Assembly: GCF_000425945.1 (NCBI RefSeq)
Contig: NZ_AUEK01000006.1
Span: forward strand, 605,057 to 669,056
Source: Candidatus Solirubrobacter pratensis
Lineage (GTDB): Bacteria > Actinomycetota > Thermoleophilia > Solirubrobacterales > Solirubrobacteraceae
Direction: 5' to 3'
DNA: 64,000 bases
Under the pieces are notes generated by a model that saw only the letters and a list, made by a program, of their open reading frames with translations, had not been told where the DNA came from and ran no database searches. Of this stretch, positions 59,373 to 64,000 are shown one piece after another (the stretch's first letter is position 1; each line of letters begins with the position of its first letter). A program made the translations under genes and the position numbers.

Positions 59373-60401
59373 TTACGTCCGCCCGGCGCGCGCCGTATAG
59401 CGCTTTTCGCGCAACGCCCTGCGCATCACTCGGGCGGCGCGCGGATAGCGATAGAGGCGGAACTCGGAGCCCAGCGCGTTGCCCTGGTTGTACGAGAGCA
59501 TCCTGACCCGCGGATGGGCGGCGACCCAGGTGAAGAAGCGGCGCATGAACGACGGATCGTCGCTTCCCCACATCGCCCACTCGCCGAACACGAACGGCTT
59601 GCCCGCGTAGCGCCTGGAGTGGTAGAAGCGCGACAGGCCGCCGAAGTTCGGGAAGCGCGAGTAGAAGTCGGTGCCGACCCAGTCGACGTAGTGCGACCCC
59701 GGCCAGTACGCCGCCGGCCGGTTGCCGGGGATGTCCGGCGAGCCCGCCGTCATCGGCACCCACTGCAGCGCGACGTCCGGGCGGGCCAGGCGCGTCACGC
59801 GGACCGGGCCCTTGACGCGCGGGGCCCGCAGCCGCGGCAGCCCGACGCCGCGCAACCGGCGGTCGATGCGGGCCACGCGGCCGCCCTTGACGATCAGGTA
59901 GACGCGCCGCCACGCCTGCCGGAACCAGTAGCGCGAGTGCGACTCGCCGCGTGAGCCGCCGTCGCCGTCGTAGGCGCTGTACGGGTTGGCGGCGTTGTTC
60001 ATCTCGCTGAAGAGCCGCAGGTACACGGGCCTGCGGTGCACGGCGAAGTCCTGACCGAGCCGGTACAGGTAGCCGTCCTCGCGGCCGAGGGCGATCCGGC
60101 GCGGGGTCGCGCGCTCGTCCGTGCCCGGCCCGTTGTAGGTCGAGAGGTGCACCATCAGCCCGGCCCTGGCCGCGCCCGCACGGCGGTAGGCGTAGCGGAA
60201 GCGGTCGCCCCAGGCGACGAAGAACTGGTAGACGGCCGGCTTCTTGCCGGTCGCGCGTATGTAGCCCTGGCAGGTGCGCCCGCCGGCGACACCGACCATC
60301 ACCTTGCGCGACGGCGCGAGGTAGGGCTTGGCGGCGGCGGGGGACGCAGGGACGAGGCAGGCCAAGGCCAGCAGGCCCACCCGCAGCAGACGGCGCGGCA
60401 T
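59373..60401 (-). CDS. Secreted GH26-like glycoside hydrolase
   Basis: A 342-residue exported protein: signal peptide (MPRRLLRVGLLALACLVPAS) and a TIM-barrel resembling GH26 beta-mannanases. Landmarks: KVMVGVAGGRTCQGYIRATG at the first strand, YLRLFSEMNNAANPY with the probable acid/base Glu after strand 4, DWVGTDFYSRFPNFGG, and PFVFGEWAMWGSDDPSFM with the probable nucleophile Glu at strand 7. It would cut a beta-linked polysaccharide outside the cell. Substrate is not predictable; similar actinobacterial proteins are labelled only as mannan endo-mannosidase-like. Confidence 0.78.
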   Translation of the reverse strand: MPRRLLRVGLLALACLVPASPAAAKPYLAPSRKVMVGVAGGRTCQGYIRATGKKPAVYQFFVAWGDRFRYAYRRAGAARAGLMVHLSTYNGPGTDERATPRRIALGREDGYLYRLGQDFAVHRRPVYLRLFSEMNNAANPYSAYDGDGGSRGESHSRYWFRQAWRRVYLIVKGGRVARIDRRLRGVGLPRLRAPRVKGPVRVTRLARPDVALQWVPMTAGSPDIPGNRPAAYWPGSHYVDWVGTDFYSRFPNFGGLSRFYHSRRYAGKPFVFGEWAMWGSDDPSFMRRFFTWVAAHPRVRMLSYNQGNALGSEFRLYRYPRAARVMRRALREKRYTARAGRT

Positions 60402-60513
60402 GGGGCATGATCCGGACGTCGTGGGTGCCTTGAAACCCGCCTCTCGGAGCAGCGCTGACTGTCCGCGGGGTCAGCTGTCGCGCCTGTTCCCCCGGCCAGC
60501 ATGACCGGCCGAG

Positions 60514-61752
60514 ATGACAGCTGCCGACAAGTTCGCGCCTCACGTCGAGGCGCCTCCACGCCAGGCGCTTGCGGGCGTACGCGTGCTCGAGGCCGGCACG
60601 CTGATCGCCGGCCCGTTCGCCGGCCGCCTGCTGGCCGAGTTCGGCGCGGAGGTGATCAAGGTCGAGGCGCCGGGGCATCCCGATCCGCTGCGGGAGTGGG
60701 GCCTGCAGCGCCACAACGGCCACACGCTCTGGTGGGCCGTCCAGTCGCGCAACAAGAAGTGCATCACGCTCGACCTGCGGCGCGACCGCGGGCAGGCGCT
60801 GTTCCGCGAGCTCGCGCGCCGCAGCGACGTGGTGCTGGAGAACTTCCGTCCCGGCACGATGGAGCGCTGGGGCCTCGGCTGGGAGCAGCTGCACGCCGTC
60901 AACCCCGGCCTGATCATGGCGCGCGTCTCGGGCTACGGGCAGACCGGGCCGCTCGCCCATCGCGGCGGCTTCGCGGCCGTCGCCGAGGCGGTCGGCGGCC
61001 TGCGCTACATCAACGGCTACCCGGACGAGCCGCCGCCGCGCGCCGGCATCTCGCTCGGCGACTCGCTGGCGGCGATGTTCGCGCTGCAGGGCATCCTCAG
61101 CGCGCTCTACTGGCGCGACGCGCGCGGCGGAGAAGGGCAGATGGTCGACGTCGCGCTGACCGAGGCCTCCTTCTCCCTGCTCGAGAGCGCCGTTCCGGAG
61201 TACGACCTCACCGGCGCCGACCGCGAGCCCCAGGGCTCGACGATCGGCGCCAACGTCCCGTCGAACATCTTCTGCACGCGCGACCGCCGCTGGGTCGTGA
61301 TCGCGGCCAACATGGAGGGCGTCTTCCGCCGCCTGATGACCGTCATCGGCCGGCCCGAGCTGGCCGACGACGAGCGCTTCTCGACGCACACCGGGCGCAC
61401 CGCCGGCAAGGACGAGCTCGAGGGCGCGATCGGCGAGTGGGCGCGCACGCTCGACGCCGACGAGATCGACCGCCGGCTCGCCGACGCCGGCGTCCCCTGC
61501 GGACCGGTCAACCGGATCTCCGACATCTTCCGCGACCGCCAGTTCCGCGCCCGCGACATGCTCGTGGAGATGCACGACGAGGATCTCGGCGACTACGTCG
61601 CGCCGGGCGTCGTGCCGAAGCTCTCGGCCACGCCGGGGCGCCTGCGCTGGTCGGGGCCCCCGCCCGGCTCCCACAACCGCGAGGTCTACGGCGACCTGCT
61701 GGGGCTCGACGACGGGGAGCTGTCGGTCCTCGCGCGCGAGGGGATCGTGTGA
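60514..61752 (+). CDS. CaiB/BaiF (class III) CoA-transferase
   Basis: A 412-residue family-III CoA-transferase: LAGVRVLEAGTLIAGPFAGR, EFGAEVIKVEAPGHPDPLR, DVVLENFRPGTMERWGL, ARVSGYGQTGPLAHRGGF, and the catalytic Asp in GISLGDSLAAMFALQG. It moves CoA between carboxylic acids, for example succinyl-CoA to an itaconate-, malate- or formate-like acid. It overlaps the next gene by 4 bases (GTGA at 61749), an HMG-CoA-lyase-like enzyme, so the pair should activate an acid with CoA and cleave it. Confidence 0.9.
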   Translation: MTAADKFAPHVEAPPRQALAGVRVLEAGTLIAGPFAGRLLAEFGAEVIKVEAPGHPDPLREWGLQRHNGHTLWWAVQSRNKKCITLDLRRDRGQALFRELARRSDVVLENFRPGTMERWGLGWEQLHAVNPGLIMARVSGYGQTGPLAHRGGFAAVAEAVGGLRYINGYPDEPPPRAGISLGDSLAAMFALQGILSALYWRDARGGEGQMVDVALTEASFSLLESAVPEYDLTGADREPQGSTIGANVPSNIFCTRDRRWVVIAANMEGVFRRLMTVIGRPELADDERFSTHTGRTAGKDELEGAIGEWARTLDADEIDRRLADAGVPCGPVNRISDIFRDRQFRARDMLVEMHDEDLGDYVAPGVVPKLSATPGRLRWSGPPPGSHNREVYGDLLGLDDGELSVLAREGIV

Positions 61753-62627
61753 GCCTCGCGATCTGCGACGTCGGCCCCCGCGACGGACTCCAGAACGACG
61801 CCGTCCTGCTCGCGCCCGCCGAGCGCGCGCGACTCAGCGCCGAGCTGGCCGCCACCGGGCTGCCGGGCGTCGAGGCCGCGAGCTTCGTGCGCGACGACCT
61901 GGTGCCCGCGATGGCCGGAGCCGAGCAGGTCATCGAGGAGCTGCCGCACGCCGATGGCACGACGTTCTCCGCGCTGGTGCTCAACGAGCGCGGCCTGCGC
62001 CGTGCGCTCGCCGCCGGCGTCGAGGAGGTCCACATCGCCGTGATGGCCACCGAGGCGTTCGCGCAGGCCAACACGCGCATGTCGCTCGAGCGCGCGCTCG
62101 AGGCCGGGCGGACCGTCGTCGCGGGTGCCAAGGCGGCCGGGGTGCGCGTCGTCGGGACCGTCAGCGTCGCGTTCGGATGCCCGTTCGAGGGCCGCGTCCC
62201 GCCGGCCGCCGCGCTCGCAGCCGCCGAGGCGCTCGCGGCCGCCGACGCGATCGTCCTCGCGGACACGATCGGCGTCGCGACCCCGCGCGCGGTCGGCTCG
62301 CTGGTCGCGCAGGCGCTCGAGCTGGGACGGCCCGTCGGCGTCCACCTGCATGACACGCGCAACACGGCGATCGCCGGCTCGCTCGCGGCGCTCGCCGCGG
62401 GCGCGACGAGCTTCGAGACCTCGGTCGGCGGGCTCGGCGGCTGCCCGTTCGCGCCCGGCGCGACCGGCAACCTCGGCACCGAGGACCTGGTCTACGTCTT
62501 CGAGGGCGAGGGCGTGGCGACCGGTGTCGACCTCGACGCCGTCATCGGCGTCAGCCGGCGGCTCGAGCAGCGGCTCGGGCACCCGGTGCCCGCGGCGCTG
62601 ACGCGCGACGGCCGGTGGCCGGCGTGA
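61749..62627 (+). CDS. HMG-CoA lyase-like (DRE-TIM) enzyme
   Basis: A 292-residue aldolase-type lyase: ICDVGPRDGLQN (metal Asp and catalytic Arg), VEAASFVRDDLVPAMAGAEQ, HIAVMATEAFAQANTRMSLE, VHLHDTRNTAIAG (metal His pair) and the signature VGGLGGCPFAPGATGNLGTE with its Cys. It cleaves a 3-hydroxy-3-methylglutaryl-CoA-type thioester to acetyl-CoA and an oxoacid. The usual family reads SFV.P..VPQ; here it is SFVRDDLVPA, so the substrate may differ. Coupled by overlaps to the CoA-transferase before and the MFS gene after. Confidence 0.88.
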   Translation: MSLAICDVGPRDGLQNDAVLLAPAERARLSAELAATGLPGVEAASFVRDDLVPAMAGAEQVIEELPHADGTTFSALVLNERGLRRALAAGVEEVHIAVMATEAFAQANTRMSLERALEAGRTVVAGAKAAGVRVVGTVSVAFGCPFEGRVPPAAALAAAEALAAADAIVLADTIGVATPRAVGSLVAQALELGRPVGVHLHDTRNTAIAGSLAALAAGATSFETSVGGLGGCPFAPGATGNLGTEDLVYVFEGEGVATGVDLDAVIGVSRRLEQRLGHPVPAALTRDGRWPA

Positions 62628-64000
62628 GCGCGAGCGTCGCGGCGCGGCTGGACCGGCTGCCGGTCGCGCCGCTGCACCGGCGGATCGCGATCGTGGTCGG
62701 CCTCGGTGCGTTCTTCGACCTCTTCGACATCTTCCTCGGCGGCGTCCTCGCGGCCGTGCTCGCGAACCCGTGGCACCTGAGCACCAACGGCAAGGCGCTC
62801 GTGATCGCCTCCGGCTTCGCCGGCATGTTCGTCGGCGCCGCGGTGTTCGGCGCGTGCGCGGACCGCTTCGGCCGGCGGCGGATGTTCCTCATCAACCTGC
62901 TCGTGTACTCGGGCTTCTCGCTGCTCGCCGCGGCGGCCCCGGACCTCGGCTGGCTCGCCGTGCTGCGCTTCCTCGGCGGCCTCGGCCTGGGAGCGGAGCT
63001 GACGCTCGCCGACACCTACCTGAGCGAGATCCTGCCCGCCCACGTGCGCGGGCGCTACATCGCCCGCGCGTACACGTTCGGGTTCGTCGGCGTGCCGCTG
63101 GCGGCGTTCGTCGGCGGCCGCTTCGTCGCCGGGCACGACCTCCTGATCGCCGGCTGGCGCTGGCTGCTGATCGCCGGCGGGATCGGCGGCGCGATCGTCT
63201 GGATCCTGCGCCGCAGCCTGCCGGAGTCGCCGCGCTGGCAGGCGATCCACGGCGACGCGGCCCAGGCGGAGCGCACCGTGGCCGCGATCGAGGCGCAGGT
63301 CAAGCGCGAGCTGAAGCTCGCCGCGCTGCCCGAGCCGGCCGCGACCGGCGCGCTCGCGGCGGCGCCCGCGAAGGCGTCGCTCAAGGAGGCGTTCAGCGGC
63401 GAGTACGCGCGCCGCTCGGCGATGCTGTGGATCTTCCACATCCTGCAGTCGGTCGGCTACTACGGCTTCGGCTCGCTCGCGCCGCTCGTGCTCGCGAGCA
63501 AGGGCTTCGACATCGTCGCGACGCTCGGCTACAGCGCCCTGATCTTCCTCGGCTACCCGCTGGGCTCGGCCGCCTCGATCGGGATCGTCGAGCGCTGCGA
63601 GCGGCGCACGCTGATCATCGCCTCGGCGCTGGCGATGGCCGCCCTCGGCGTCGTCTTCGGGTTCGCGCAGGCGCCGTGGCTGATCCTGGTCAGCGGCTTC
63701 CTGCTGACCGCGGCGAGCAACGTCTTCTCGAACGCGTACCACATCTACCAGGCCGAGATCTTCCCCACGCGCATGCGCGCGACGGCGATCGGCTCGGCCT
63801 ACTCGCTGAGCCGGCTGAGCGCCGCGATCCTGCCGTTCGTGAGCGTCTCGATCCTCGACAGCGTCGGCGCCACGGCGGTCTTCCTCGGCTGCGCCGGCAT
63901 CCTCGTGGTGCTGTGCCTCGACGTCCGCCTGCTCGGCCCGCGCAGCACGGGCCGCACGCTCGAAGCAGCGTCGACCGGCCCGCAGGACGCGGCGCCGGCG
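62624..64000 (+). CDS. MFS (sugar/aromatic-acid-porter type) transporter, partial
   Basis: An open frame from GTG 62624, overlapping the lyase stop by 4 bases (GTGA), that runs to the window end without a stop (459 codons). It shows 12 helices of the sugar-porter/AAHS type: FFDLFDIFLGGVLAAVLANP in helix 1, motif A GACADRFGRRRMFLINLLVY, GGLGLGAELTLADTYLSEIL, LPESPRWQAIHGDAAQAERT after helix 6 and NAYHIYQAEIFPTRMRATAI in the later loop. As last gene of the operon it probably imports the acid that the CoA-transferase and lyase metabolise. Only the C-terminal tail is missing. Confidence 0.9.
   Translation, partial: MSASVAARLDRLPVAPLHRRIAIVVGLGAFFDLFDIFLGGVLAAVLANPWHLSTNGKALVIASGFAGMFVGAAVFGACADRFGRRRMFLINLLVYSGFSLLAAAAPDLGWLAVLRFLGGLGLGAELTLADTYLSEILPAHVRGRYIARAYTFGFVGVPLAAFVGGRFVAGHDLLIAGWRWLLIAGGIGGAIVWILRRSLPESPRWQAIHGDAAQAERTVAAIEAQVKRELKLAALPEPAATGALAAAPAKASLKEAFSGEYARRSAMLWIFHILQSVGYYGFGSLAPLVLASKGFDIVATLGYSALIFLGYPLGSAASIGIVERCERRTLIIASALAMAALGVVFGFAQAPWLILVSGFLLTAASNVFSNAYHIYQAEIFPTRMRATAIGSAYSLSRLSAAILPFVSVSILDSVGATAVFLGCAGILVVLCLDVRLLGPRSTGRTLEAASTGPQDAAPA

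Noticed and set aside
59278..61674. A 798-codon minus-strand frame
   Set aside because: It joins another-frame readings of the GH26-like gene to the antisense of the CoA-transferase; the true genes have clear motifs and starts.

Overview
The window is 64 kb of very GC-rich DNA with strongly GC-biased third codon positions, GTG/TTG starts and many 4-base gene overlaps. A fused PafB-PafC regulator, many WYL, PucR, LuxR and TetR regulators, an Lhr helicase and a family of GAF-repeat histidine kinases point to an actinobacterium. My best guess is class Thermoleophilia, order Solirubrobacterales (Conexibacter/Solirubrobacter-like). That placement is inference from gene content; there is no rRNA or intact tRNA in the window.

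Layout. (1) 1-10.9 kb is a gene graveyard: broken pieces of an epoxide hydrolase, a SEC-C protein, a STAS protein, an MMPL exporter, an SDR, an MFS pump, a LuxR-type ATPase regulator and a tyrosine integrase beside a tRNA-like T-arm. Intact genes sit among them: solute-binding protein 1, histidine kinase 1, a muconolactone isomerase-DUF3237 fusion, a LysR regulator and a carboxylesterase. (2) 10.9-14.3 kb holds a hypothetical gene, an NmrA-like reductase, and a TetR regulator divergent from an ABC-2-like membrane protein. (3) 14.6-20.4 kb holds solute-binding protein 2 followed by a 1,455-residue kinase with five GAF domains. (4) 20.5-36.5 kb is an ordinary chromosomal stretch: membrane proteins, a PI-PLC-like enzyme, cell-wall enzymes (amidase, L,D-transpeptidase), RNase D, a YhaM-type nuclease, a soluble three-GAF kinase, RmlA, and an MFS/GntR pair. 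(5) 36.5-41.5 kb carries the PafBC fusion, divergent from a LuxR response regulator overlapped by a 68-residue protein that is only a histidine-phosphotransfer helix pair, then a WYL regulator divergent from a VOC protein. (6) 41.5-55.2 kb has DeoR-MFS, a desaturase divergent from a PucR-type regulator, rmlD-rmlB, a uracil-DNA glycosylase-MFS pair and lhr. (7) 55.2-59.0 kb has a 165-bp palindrome, histidine kinase 3 divergent from solute-binding protein 3, and a headless receiver domain. (8) 59.4-64 kb has a secreted GH26-like hydrolase and an operon of CoA-transferase, HMG-CoA-lyase-like enzyme and an MFS transporter that runs off the end.

The main candidate for a new system is the repeated pairing of a solute-binding protein that has no ABC permease or ATPase nearby with a histidine kinase built as TM - CHASE-like sensor - TM - PAS - one to five GAF - HisKA_3 - HATPase. 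It occurs three times: 0.3-4.8 kb, 14.6-20.4 kb and 55.4-58.8 kb. A fourth, soluble paralogue with three GAF domains lies at 30.9-33.0 kb. The same GAF linker is repeated ten times across these four genes. I infer that the binding proteins feed ligand information to the kinases instead of to transporters.
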